In this document: piece after piece, positions 13,127 through 24,289 of the stretch | Layout of the letters: each line of letters opens with the position of its first letter | Numbering within the stretch: position 1 is the first letter of the stretch | DNA from: Ottelia alismoides | Lineage: Eukaryota; Streptophyta; Magnoliopsida; Alismatales; Hydrocharitaceae | Reading direction: 5' to 3' | DNA length: 64,000 bases | NCBI GenBank assembly: GCA_037367405.1 | Contig: JAZKJV010000389.1 | Span: forward strand, 372,001 to 436,000 | Program-made: the position numbers and the translations under genes | Notes under the pieces: model-generated | What the model was told of the DNA's origin: nothing | What the model saw: the letters and a program-made list of their open reading frames with translations, nothing else | Databases searched by the model: none

Positions 13127-14095
13127 GGAGCTCGGTCAGACCTTTGGATTATTAGATTCGGCGGAACCTTAATAGGAAACGAACTTGGCACTCAATAACC
13201 TCTAGAAACCACACAACTATGATCAAGTCTCCTTAATAGCCATGTCAGAATAAGTTAACTCATACACAAACCCTTATGACTATGAATCTATCTTGATACA
13301 TTGTAAGTGATATGTAGCTCTCCTCGACTGAAGCGGTAAAAGTCAGTCTTCTCCAACATGGTGACCCTAATTCCCCAATCCATTAACTCTTTCCTCGAGA
13401 AGCAGTGTATTCCCTTCTAAGTTAAAGTACAACCGGCTCAAGAGAAGGAGATGGAGAGAAGAATGGATGATAACCAGTGTAGCTACCTATTTTAGGATGC
13501 TTGACCAGTGTGTCATCCAGCTACTTGCTCACAAATATTTGACCTGAAGTTCAAGCTTGCTTATTTGACTATACAAATATACACACTCCGATAGGGATTA
13601 ATTTTTCTTTGATTTCTGCCTGTCTTTTCTTTTTGGAGTTTTTAATTTTGTAATTTTTTGAATACTATATACAACATCATTACATATGGACTTTTTCCTC
13701 TTAGGCCAGTAGACTATCCCTCTTTTGAAGCATTATTGCAACCCACAACATTCTGTCATTGGACATTGCTGCTACTTGACCGGGTTGGGGTACAATTGCC
13801 ACAAATGTGTGAATTTCAATGTTTCCATTAGCTTGTGTCTCAAACTAGCAAATCCAACCCTCTACCACTTCAACTGATGTAAGCAAAGTGTAAGTGCATG
13901 TGTGCAAGCTAGGTCATTATCAACAAGAGTCATGCGTGTGTTTCGAAATATTTACTTAGGCAGTCAAGATGACACTGAACTAAGTCTCGTGGTTCCCAAA
14001 TAATTAAGTCTATAGACCTAAAGAATCTCAATTCTAGTTCCTACATGGTTCCTGTGATTAAGAAGATTAAGGTCTTAACCAAGCTCCATTCTTCG
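13127..14095 (-). other. E2 copy of the inverted-arm non-coding domain
   Basis: No open frame of note. The low-coordinate end carries GGAGCTCGGTCAGACCTT and, about 25 bases on, GGAACCTTAATAGGAAAC. The high-coordinate end carries the reverse complement of GGAGCTTGGTTAAGACCTT and GGAACCATGTAGGAAC. The same arms bound the homologous region in E1 (22490-23393) and E4 (60650-61590). Inside are conserved words such as CCAGTGTAGCTACCTAT (13475-13491) and the block around GCAACCCACA (13740). Confidence 0.6.
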
Positions 14096-14179
14096 ACTTA
14101 ATTCCATACTAGTTTAAATGTCAACATCATTCTGAAAAATGCACATGTAAATGCAAGAAATATATAAAAAACATTTTTT

Positions 14180-14945
14180 GAAGAAAAGAAATGAACAATC
14201 TTTTTGGAAAATATTTTCAAAGAATTTTACAAATTTTTATTGATTTTAAACACATTTTTTTAAAGAAAGAAAAGAGTTAGTTGATTGAATGCATTTACAA
14301 GGAATATGTACAAGTAATAACACAAGGATTATACAAATTTTTACAAGATTTACAAGAGGATTTTATTTACAAGTTTTAGATACAAGTTTTATAAAAGGAT
14401 TTTATAAACAATAATGAATTTTATTTACCGGAAGAGAAGTAATTACAACTTTTATACACACATGGATTTTACAACAAACATATACACCCATAATTTATAA
14501 CCCACATGGCAAAGTAATTTTTACAAAACAATTACAAACTTTTTCAAATTATTTTTCAAAATGTTTTACAAACATTTTTCAAATTATTTTACAAAACTTT
14601 AAATTTTTTTGGCAAACTATTTTACAAATCATTATGTAAACAACTTTACAAACATGTTCTTGCGAACATTTTGCTTTCAAAAAATTTTACAAACATTTTA
14701 TACAATATACATAGTTTGATAAAGAAATCATTGACAAACATTTTACAAACAAAACATTGTTACAAACAATTATGCAACGATTTCTACAAAAATAATTTTA
14801 CAACAATTTTTACAAATAATTTACAAACAATTTTACAAAAGTTTTTATAAAATATTTTACAAAATAATTTTTTACAAAAAAATTATAAAAGATTTTGCTA
14901 ATATTTTTACAAATCATTTTTCAAAACATTTTTTAAGTAATAGCC
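14180..14945. repeat. Degenerate TTTTACAAA low-complexity repeat (E2 tail)
   Basis: Dozens of imperfect copies of a motif like TTTTACAAA or ATTTACAAAC, with no fixed period. The same kind of sequence occupies the same place in E3 (42640-43440) and, in reverse complement, in E4 (59560-60420). It is non-coding. Confidence 0.7.
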
Positions 14946-15006
14946 ATATTCTTAACAAACAAAAGTACAAGTTATGGCTAAAGTGTATATATAATATATA
15001 CGATAC

Positions 15007-15506
15007 CCCCCTAAACTTAGCTCGAACTATGTCCTCGTAGTGACCAACAAGCTACAAAGGAAGATATAATTCATGCTAAGTATAGAAAAATAAAAAGAAT
15101 CTATACAACAAGGACTCAAATAATATGAAGGAAAGAATATAAGTCGGGGAACCCCCATATGCTTAGGATAAAATAATCCTAAGTATATAAGACTGTACAA
15201 ATGGGGAAAACCGAGGAGAAGAACGAACAAACCTAACGACTCGAGTTGTCCTCCCCTATACTTATGGCAAGAGAACCCTAAGTATAGAAAAAGAATATCA
15301 ACTAGTTGAAGGGCAAGTGAGAAAACATAAGAAATAAAAAGAAAATAAAACGTGAAAGAGAACGAAATGAATGACATCACTCCCCCTATACTTAGGGTAA
15401 ACAATCCCTAAGTATAAGCAACAATATGAGTGACAAAACAGAATGAAAATGGAAAACTCAAGTCATTTACCTCCCCTATAGTTAGGATAAGTACATCCTA
15501 AGCATA
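15007..15506 (-). repeat. Array of five stem-loops with G-run, E2
   Basis: Units at 15011-15085, 15156-15187, 15256-15287, 15386-15416 and 15476-15506. Each reads on the minus strand as a copy of CTATACTTAGG, a short loop, CCTAAGTATAG, then GGGG(G). The unit nearest the polypurine tract is a longer hairpin with an inner arm GGACATAG. See the E4 array for the clearest copy. A CA dinucleotide run (15511-15540) abuts the array on its pol side. Confidence 0.75.
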
Positions 15507-15616
15507 CTACACACGCATACACACATACACACACACACACGGGAAAGAGGTGAACGATAAAAATGGAAGAAGAAAGAATAAAAAGAAAGGATATATACAA
15601 GAGAATACCAGCTCAG

Positions 15617-18600
15617 GTATGAGACGCAAAAGATATCAAGGAATCATCGTCTGACACTACCTAGATGGAATCAACCACGGACATGAATGTATCATGATCT
15701 AGATATGGCTTCAGCAACTGTCCGTTCAGAACAAATGGCTATGCATCAGATGACGCCCCATATATGATAATACTACCATTGTCACACACAACTTTAACAA
15801 TGAACGATCCTTGCCATTTTTTTTAATTTGTCAGGGAATAACTTCAATTTCTCATCAAACAACCAAACTTTCCGATCAGAGCAGAATGTCTTTCTTCTGA
15901 TGTGTCTATCATGACAACGCTTGACTTTCTCCTTATACATAAGTGAATTATCATAGGTGAATATCGAAATTCCAACAATCTGTTCAAGTCCAACTGCCTA
16001 CTCTTTCTTGCTTTCTCATAGTCCAAATTGCATACACGAAGTGCCCATAATGATTTGTTAATTAATTCAACTAGCAAGTGGCAAGGCTTTCCATAAACCA
16101 ATATGTAGGGATACATTCCCAATGGAGACTTGTACACCGTCTGATAAGCCCATAGAACTGAATCAAGCATTTGGGATCATTTCTTCCTATCCGGGCGTAC
16201 AAGTTTATGAAGTATCATCTTTATCTCCATATTTGAAATCTCAAGCAAGCCGTTAATCTGTGGGTGGTAAGGAGACACAACTCTATGCTCAATGGTGTAC
16301 TCCTTCACAAGATTCTTGACGTCTCGATTAATGAAATGACCTCCCCCATCTGAAATGAATATCTTGGGGATCTCGAACTGCACAATAATATTGTCTTTGA
16401 GAAAGGAACAAAATGTACGACTATTAGCGGGTCGGGTGGGGATCGCCTCCACCCAACGACTAATATAATCCACGACAAGCAAAATGTACTAAAATCCCTA
16501 ACTAACAAGAAATGAGCCCATGAAGTCTATGTCCCAAGCATCAAAAACATCTAAAATCTGGTTATATCTTAGGAACATTGTATCTTTGGAACCAATTGTT
16601 CTTCCCATTTTTAGGCAATCAGTACAACCTCGAGCATCGTCCGTAGCATACTTAAAGAGAGTTGTCCACCATAGGCTGCTTTGTAGAACCATAGCTGCCG
16701 TGGGCTTCCCCAAATGATGTCCACCAAACTCTAGTTTGTGACAATGCTCAAGTACACTGGTGTATTCCTATTGAGGAATGCACCTTCTCCAGATACAATC
16801 CATACCTTCATGATATAGGTACGGATCCTCCCACTAGTAAAAATGAATCTCAGATAAAACTCTGTCTACCTTATTCTTGGGCCAATCTTGTGGAACTTTG
16901 TTGGAGAGAAGATAGTTCACAACATCAACATACCTTGGGAGTGAGGCCATAGACAAAATGGTCTCATCTAGAAAGGTCTTAGAATCATAAGTGTGATGTG
17001 CTCAAAGGATTCTGCATCTGTGATACGAGAAAGGTGTTCTGCCAGGACATTCTTTACTCCAAGTTTATCTCAAATCTCTAAATAAAACTCCTGGAGAAGA
17101 AGGATCCATATAATAAGGCATGGTTTGGCATCATTCTTTGCATGTAATTATCATATGGTAGTGTGATCCGTGTAAATAATGACATGTGAACCAAGTTGGT
17201 AAAACCTAAATTTCTCTAATGTAAAAACCACTGCTAACATCTCCTTCTCTGTAACTGCGTAATTGCACTGTGCTTCATCTAGATCCTTGCTAGCATAGTG
17301 TATAGTAAACGGTATCCCATCCCTTCTCTGCCCAAAAACAGTTCCAACTGCAAAATTTGACACATCCATCATGATCTCAAAGTGGAGAGACCAATAAGGT
17401 AGCTATAAGATATGAGAATTAGTAACCATATATTTCATCTCCTGGAAGGAAAGGAAGACTTTCTCATCAACTATAAACTCACCCTCCTTGCACAGAAGCT
17501 CAGTTAAAGGCCTGACAATCTTGTTGAAGTCCTTAGTGAATCACCTATAAAATCCATCATGTCAGGGAAACAACCTCAACTTCTTCAAATTTTGTAGTGG
17601 CTCTAGCTTGGAGATCACATCAATCTTAGTCGAGTCAACCTCCATACCATGTTTGGAGATGATGTGGCCTAATAAAATACCATTAGTCACCACAAAGCGA
17701 CTCTTCTCCCACGAGAGCACTAAGTTTACCTTACTACAACGTTAAAGTACTCTGTCTAGATGATTAAGACATAAGTCAAAATTATCCCCATAGACTGAGA
17801 AATCATCCAAGAAGACCTCGAGGAAACTACCTACCATGTTGGCAAAAATAACCAATATATACCTTTGAAATGTAGCGGGGGCGTTACACAATCCAAAGGG
17901 CATCTGTTTAATGGTGCAGGTGCCAAACGGACAAGTAAAAGTAATTTTCCCATGATCTTCAGGAGAGATTGCAACCTGCTTATATCGCGAGTACCCATCC
18001 AAGAAGAAAAAGAACTCTTTCCCCACCAACTTCTCAATAATATGACAATAAAGGGCAGTAGAAAGTGATCTTTCTTGGTAGCTGAATTTAGGCATCGGTA
18101 ATCTACACAGACATACAATGAAGTGGGTACACGGGCCGGAATGTCCTTATCAAGGTCATTCGTCATGATAGTAATCCCGAATTTCTTCGAGACCACATGT
18201 AATAGGCTGACCCACTTGGAATCCGAAATGGGATAGGTAAAGCCAGCATCACACCATTCCTTATCTCTTTTATGACAACATTCTGGAGATTTGGATTTAG
18301 ACGGTGCTGACACTCATGGAAGGGATTGCTGTCATCCTATAAGTAGTTGTAGTGCGAGCACAAAGCTAGAATAATTCCACGGAGATCTGAAATATTCTAG
18401 CCTATGGCCTTGCGGTTTCTCCTGAGAACCTCTAGCAAGAGAGATTCCCGATAGCTAGTCAACTGCGAACTGATGATGATCGGAAACATTTGGGAGGCAC
18501 CCGCAAGGAAGACATACTTCAATGTTGAGGGTAAAGCCTTAAGCTCAGGTGGAGTCTGTATCTGCTCTGTGATGACCTCTGCAACTACACTGGTAGAAGG

Positions 18601-18756
18601 TATCTAATCTGCACTTTGTGTACTATCCATCGTAGCTAGTGCAAGCTCAGCATGTAAAATCTCTAAAAAGGACCACAACTAATGATCTCTTCTCAGAAAT
18701 GAATGGTCTATTGGGATATTCAGAATTCTCAACAAGTATCTTAGAAATCTTAGTAG
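15617..18756 (-). pseudogene. E2 pol, 3' part (RT, RNase H, integrase), broken
   Basis: Minus-strand fragments in shifting frames. RT lies at about 17742-18313, with LHVVSKKFG and the active site FLDD at 17803-17814 in place of FMDD. RNase H is at 17151-17372 (AVGTVFGQRRDGIPF, AVTEKEMLAVV, YTDH). The integrase zinc-finger region is at 16498-16713, the core at 16177-16482 (ISDGGGHF, SPYHPQINGLLEISN) and the C-terminal part at 15617-16170. Frameshifts and stops separate most pieces, so it is inactive. Its upstream continuation (protease and gag linker) lies at 35864-38145, on the other side of inserted element E1. Confidence 0.85.
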
Positions 18757-18761
18757 GATGT
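18757..18761. repeat. Left target-site duplication of E1 (GATGT)
   Basis: GATGT here and GAGGT at 35859-35863 flank E1 and differ by one base. Reading E2 across the gap gives AGAAATCTTAGTAG, GATGT, ATCTCATC. The uninterrupted E1 copy has AGAAATCTCAGCAATAATC, AAAAA, GATGT, CTCTCATC at 27385-27417. That supports a simple insertion. Confidence 0.75.
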
Positions 18762-21700
18762 TGTTGAGCACGAAATTTGGAGGATCGGAAAATTGATGAT
18801 GGAAAATATTGTCGTCGTTGTTATCCCCAAAATCCCATGACAAACAAAAAAAAATATTTTTTTATTTTGCTACTTATTAACCTGTATAGCGGACAGGGTC
18901 GAACTCAAGGAGGCTACAAATCCCGAGGGTTATTCAATTAATCAAGAATTAATTATGAGAAAACAAGAATCTCAAAGGAAAACTATCCTTGGTTTTTTTT
19001 GTGATTTTTTATCTTCTTATTTTTTAAATTTTTTATTTCTAACTTTTTGTGTGTATTTTCTGATTTTCAAATTTTTTTAGTGATTTTGATCTTTGCAATT
19101 TTTTATTTTTATTTTTTTTAAATAAGATGAAGTAATATTCACAAGATCAAAAAATACGAATTCCAACTATTTTTGTAATTTTCCAATTAATAAAAAATGC
19201 TCAGAAAAATCCAAAGAAAATATTTTTGGGGTTTAAAAGTTTTACGATATTTTTTAGAATTTTTGTGTAATTTTTTTAAATGTTTTTCAATTTTTCTAAA
19301 AATCAAACAGTGAAAAAAATGCGAAAATGTGCACATCCTGGAGTAATTTGCAACTTAAAAACATTTTAATGCCAAAAACTCCTTACAATTATTTTTAAAA
19401 CAAACTAGGAGCAATAATCTACAAACAGGATCTGAAATCATAATTTTTAGAATTTTGTAGAATTTTCTGTGATTTTTATAAGATTTTTTATGTTTTTCAA
19501 TTTTTTAAGTTTTATAAATAATTAATGCATGAAAATTGGTCAGAAATTAAAAGACAATGAAATACACCTACTCTATTTTTTTGGAATTTTTGGAACAATA
19601 TTTGAATTTTTATGAATTTTAGAATTTCAAGAAGACAAAATGACACTGTTTTTTATTTTTTAAAAACAATAAATGAAGTAAAAATGCAATGCAAATTTTA
19701 TGCTAAGAAGATAATCATATCAGGAACATACAACAATTTTTGCAAAATTTTTAGTTCACAAATAACCTTTATTTTATTCAAAGATAGCAATCAAATTATT
19801 GTTCTGCAGTTCAGAGACTAAAATGTAAATAAGTTTTGTTTTTGCATCCAATAAATAATAAAAATAAATCACAAGGAAGAAAGCATAGTTTTACCACATA
19901 TCATGTGCATGTCACATGCTTGAGGCTCTAGCAGGGGCTTACTCGTAATTTCTGAAAGTTTCAGGGGATGAAGATGCAATTGTTCCAAATATCTCTTTTT
20001 TATTCAAAAGCCCCCAACCCTAGGAAGGGTTCTTCGTTGCAATCACAAAGAGGCCGCTGGGCGTCGCCGCCCCTTCTCCCCACGCGCGTGCGGGCGGCGC
20101 TAGAGCGGCGGAGGCAGCGCGGGGCGAGGGGGGGTCTACAGAGAGAGGAGTGGCCGGCGATGGATTGGCGGGGCGGCCTGCGCATGTGGTAGCCGGAGAT
20201 GGAGGCGGGAGGCGAGCGACGAAGGGCGACAGGAGGTCGAAGCCGTTGGCACGCAGACCGCGCAGACGTGGCACGATGGGCTGAGCGGGGTGGAGCGGCC
20301 GATGCGCACGGGGACGCGGGGCCACCTGAGGAGAGGCGACGTCGGGTAGGACACTGGTGAGGAGAAGGAGCGTGCGGCGACGCTGCGGATGGGGGCCGCC
20401 GCACGACAGGAATTGGACAGAGGCGTGGAGGGTCGCCTGCAGCGGGGAGGACAGAGGTGCGGGCCGATGCCGCCTTGCGGAGGCGGCCCTGGAGGGCGGC
20501 ACGCGTCCGCAGTGAGGTGGGAGCTCTCACCGGTGGTGGTCCGAGGGGTACGGGCGGCCCTGCTGGAGGTGGGGCGGCAGGTGGCCGAAGCTGTGGGCGG
20601 TGCGGGACGACAATGCCGCCCGCGTATTTTTTTATTATTTATTGTAAATAGTGAATAAAAAGAAAAACTTTTTTATTTATATTTTTTTTGTAAATCCAAA
20701 AAATAAGAAAACAAAGGAAAAAGAAATTCTTCTTTTTTATTTTTTTTATTTTTATATGACCCTGCAAAACAAACGTTAGAGGATAAAGAAAACAAATAGC
20801 TCTTTTTTATTGTTTTTTAATTTATTTACAAATCGGAAAATGAACGGAGATCCGTAGAAAAATGGAAGAATCGAATCCGATCTCCGGCCACCGTATGTGG
20901 CCAGAGTTGAGAGATCGTGGACGATAGAAATAGAACGCGTGGAGATCGAGAAAGTGAGATGAAAAATCAAGTCGGTTGCGGAATAAATCGTGGCGGATTT
21001 TACGATCTAGATAAACAAAAAATTGATAACGAGATAAAAATGTGAGAAATAAACTACGATTAAGCTAGATAAAAATAAGAAAAATGTGGATCTCACCTTA
21101 GGAGCAGAAAAGGACCGTGATCGCCTCGATAAGGCCGATTCGCTGTCACCGGACAACATGGAGACTAGGTAACTTCCTCGACAAAATTTTCTCTCGGAGA
21201 TCGGGCTCCTCTCTCTAAAGATTGATCGGGTTGAAATGAGGGAGAAGGAGCCATATAAATAGAAAAGATAGAATGAAATTTGATTTTTTTGAATTTTTTG
21301 GTGGAAGAGATAAAAGAGATGAAAATTGAAATGAATTTTTGAATTTTTTTGGTGGAAGAGATAAGAGAGATGAAATGAGATAAAATAAAAGAGATAGAAA
21401 TATTTACAAAATAATCTATTTTTTTAATTTTCGTCACTTTATTGATTTAAATTTAAAATGTTATTTTTTTTAATTTTTTATGGTAGTTAATTAAAAATAG
21501 CAACTATATACATATACTATATACATATGTGACATTATATACAAAAATAAATGAGGAAATTAGCCTTTTTGTGTTTTAAGAATTTATTATTTTATCATTA
21601 TTTTATTTTTATTTTAATAATTAGTAAGATTAATTTACAAGTATATACAAATACAATATGTATAAAATACATGGGAAAATTGCACAAACCACCCCAGAAA

Positions 21701-22352
21701 ACCGACTTTTCAACCGTAACTCCAAAACTATGAAAATACAACCATTTTAAAGATAATTTAATTTCGAATCCAATGGAAGTGAGATTGATTCAATTTGAGC
21801 TCATATGGAGCCGGAACTGATCTTTCAATTAGTGCTTAGTGGCTTTTTCCAAGTGTGGCTACTTTTATTCTGTACATGATTTAATTGTGCAATTATTTTT
21901 ATTAATTAGAACGCATTTTTATTTACAACTTTGGTTTTGAATGTTATTTGATTTGAGGTCAATTAAGGTACAAATAAATTAGTGTCAGTTTAATACAGAT
22001 ATACACAAAATAAGTGAGAAGTATTTACAACCAGACAAACACATATTTTTGGATTTGCTGCTTAAGGACCCTATCTCCCCCTACTTTATTCCTGGTCGAT
22101 CAGGTCAAGTCTTGACCTTCTCTCGGGGTTCAGGTCAGCCTGTATATAGTCTTCCACTTTTTTTATTTTCTTTTCTTTATTTTTCCTTTCTTTCTTTCTT
22201 TATTTATTTTAGGTTAAAATTAATAAGAAATGTATAATATTTACACACAGATGCAAGTTAGTAAGAATATGGAGCTAGCGCTATATGCAGGTGTTTTATA
22301 AGGAATTTTAAGCTAAAAAAATGAATAAAGATGACGAATCGCAGATTCATCA
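18762..22352 (-). mobile_element. 3' LTR of E1
   Basis: On the minus strand it starts TGATGAATCTGCGATTCGTC at 22352, next to the polypurine tract, and ends CGTGCTCAACA at 18762. A TATA-like box is at 21253-21262. The conserved U3 block is at 22066-22147. A strongly GC-rich island sits at about 20030-20630 in an otherwise AT-rich LTR. Long open frames within the island on both strands (for example 20000-20530, minus, 176 codons of Pro/Arg/Ala/Ser-rich sequence) are composition-driven and differ between LTR copies, so I do not call them genes. Confidence 0.88.
21253..21262 (-). promoter_or_regulatory. TATA-like box, E1 3' LTR
   Basis: Minus strand CTATTTATAT then GGCTCC. Identical in the E1 5' LTR (34785-34794) and in LTR-A. 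Confidence 0.5.
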
Positions 22353-22371
22353 TCCCCTTATGCTTTACCTT
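22353..22371 (-). other. Polypurine tract of E1
   Basis: Minus strand GGTAAAGCATAAGGGGA directly followed by the LTR start TGATGAATC. Confidence 0.8.
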
Positions 22372-22489
22372 TGCTAGTCCCTTAGCAAACACTTATTTGA
22401 AAGAATAAGTGAAGAAAAAGAAAAAGAAAGGGAAAATAAAGAAAATAAGAAAACATTGAGTATTAAACTTATCTTCATAAAATTGTAGT

Positions 22490-23393
22490 TTGGAGCTCTG
22501 TCGGACCTTTGGATAATTAGTGTGTTGGAACTTCTGTGAGACTTAGAATTTTACAATTCGACAGCCTTCAAGTTCTACACATCATTGTCACAGTTTCGGC
22601 TCAAAAGTCATCTTAGATCGATCCTCTTCCCAAAGCACACCCTATGAACATTGAACAATCGACTCATGTGTGTGAAAGGTTTTAGCTCTTCCCATCCAGA
22701 ATGACGGACTACCATGCAAATCTCCTCTCCAGTAACTCGTCCTCGGGGAGTCAGGTATTTCCTTCTAAGGTCTGTCGTGATGTGTTCACAATCGAATTGG
22801 GGGAGAAGTTAGAAGAAGGAGAAAAGAAGTGGAGGGTGGCCAGTGTAGTCACCTCTCCTTGTAAAGTTGGCCAGTGTAGCCAAGTCTCCACCAATATCTG
22901 CACGTTTTCTTGAAGCTTGGACTTTTTTAGTCAGATATTTATTTGGCAGTGGCTTCTTTGTATTTGGATTTTTGGTGGTTTTGCTTTGGATCTTGTTGTG
23001 CCCCTAAGGATATAGAATCTTTTTGTTTCCATACATTTTTGGGGTCTTAGAAAAAATTGTGTCCAACCGTCCATCCCTTTTCTGAAGCTTTATTTCAACC
23101 TGTACTCCGGTCTTTAGATTTCTACGCTACCAGAAAAGAAACTCACACAATCTTCCAACATCCCGTCTGAGTTGAGCTAAGTGCATAGTGCGAGAGTACA
23201 AATTGATTCCCTATTCCAGAGTTATACCCAGAATGAAGAGACCAGGTAAGACACTAAGAGTCAAACGCTACACATTGTCATGTGGAACTCAAAGAATTAA
23301 GTCAAAGACCTGAAGCTTCTAAAATCCTATTTCTCGGTGAAGTTTCTCTGAAAATTAGGTGGATTAAGGTCTAACTAAGCTCCATTATTCAAT
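22490..23393 (-). other. E1 copy of the inverted-arm non-coding domain
   Basis: The left arm starts GGAGCTCTGTCGGACCTTTGG (22493). The right arm is the reverse complement of GGAGCTTAGTTAGACCTTAA (about 23370-23390). The interior keeps the paired CCAGTGTAG words near 22838 and 22872. No plausible protein; the 70-codon plus frame at 22701-22913 is antisense to the element and not conserved. Confidence 0.55.
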
Positions 23394-23459
23394 TTTATTC
23401 CAGACATAGTTTAAATGTCAATACTATCCTGAAAAATGCACATGCAAATGCAAAAAATG

Positions 23460-23760
23460 AACAATGCAGAGAGTTTTTTTTGAAAAGAAATGAGCACATG
23501 TGAAAAGAACATTTTTTTAAACAATTTTCTAATTTTGAACTTTTTTGGATTTTTTGGAAGAAAGTTTTTTTAATTATGCAATTTTTTATAGATTTTTGGT
23601 TTTGTAGTTTTTTTAGGAAAAAGGGTTAGTAAAATATATACAAGTATATATAAGATTTCTTGTTTGTTTTTTTGTTTGTTTTTGTTGTTTTGTTGTTTTT
23701 GTTGTTTTTTTACACACGTGGATTTTACAAAATTATACACATAACCCCCCCAAATGAACA
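23460..23760. repeat. T-rich low-complexity stretch in the E1 tail
   Basis: A T/G-rich stretch with repeated TTTGTTTTT and TTGTTGTTTT words lies where E2 and E3 carry the TTTTACAAA repeats. No gene is seen. Confidence 0.5.
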
Positions 23761-23810
23761 TATTTAAAAGTATGAGTTATGTCTAAAGTATATATACAAT
23801 ATATACGACA

Positions 23811-24192
23811 CCCCCTATACTTAGCTCGAACTATGTCCTCATAGTGATCAGAGAGCGAAAAAGGAAGACATAACTCGTGCTAAGTATAGAAAAGTGAAAA
23901 GACTCCTATGCTACAACGACTAAAAGAAAGGATAAAAAGAAGATAAGTTGGTGATCCCCCCTATACTTAGGATCAAGTAATCCTAAGTATAGTAGTGTAC
24001 AAAAGGGGAAACCCGATGAAGAGAATGTACATATTCAAAAATAAAAAGACACGATATAAACAACATCACCCCCCATACTTAGGATAGAGTATCCCTAAGT
24101 ATAGGCAACAACAAGAGTGATGAACATGACGAATATGAACGACACAAATCATTCACCCCCCCATACTTCGGATAAAGCACATCCTAAGTATA
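23811..24192 (-). repeat. Array of four stem-loops with G-run, E1
   Basis: Units at 23815-23889 (long form), 23961-23992, 24074-24104 and 24162-24192. The second unit is perfect: CTATACTTAGGAT at 23961-23973 pairs with ATCCTAAGTATAG at 23980-23992, and on the minus strand it is followed by GGGGGG. A CA run at 24199-24219 abuts the array on the pol side, as in E2 and E3. Confidence 0.8.
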
Positions 24193-24289
24193 ACATACAG
24201 ACACACACACACACACACAGAAAAAGGTATAAATGATAAAACATGAGAAGAAAGAGTGAAACGAAAGGATATACAAGAGGAGTGTATGA

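Noticed and set aside
20000..20530. Minus-strand 176-codon frame and overlapping plus frames in the GC-rich LTR island as a host gene
   Set aside because: Pro/Arg/Ala-rich on both strands, frames not kept in the other E1 LTR at 33575-34170, and no recognisable domain.
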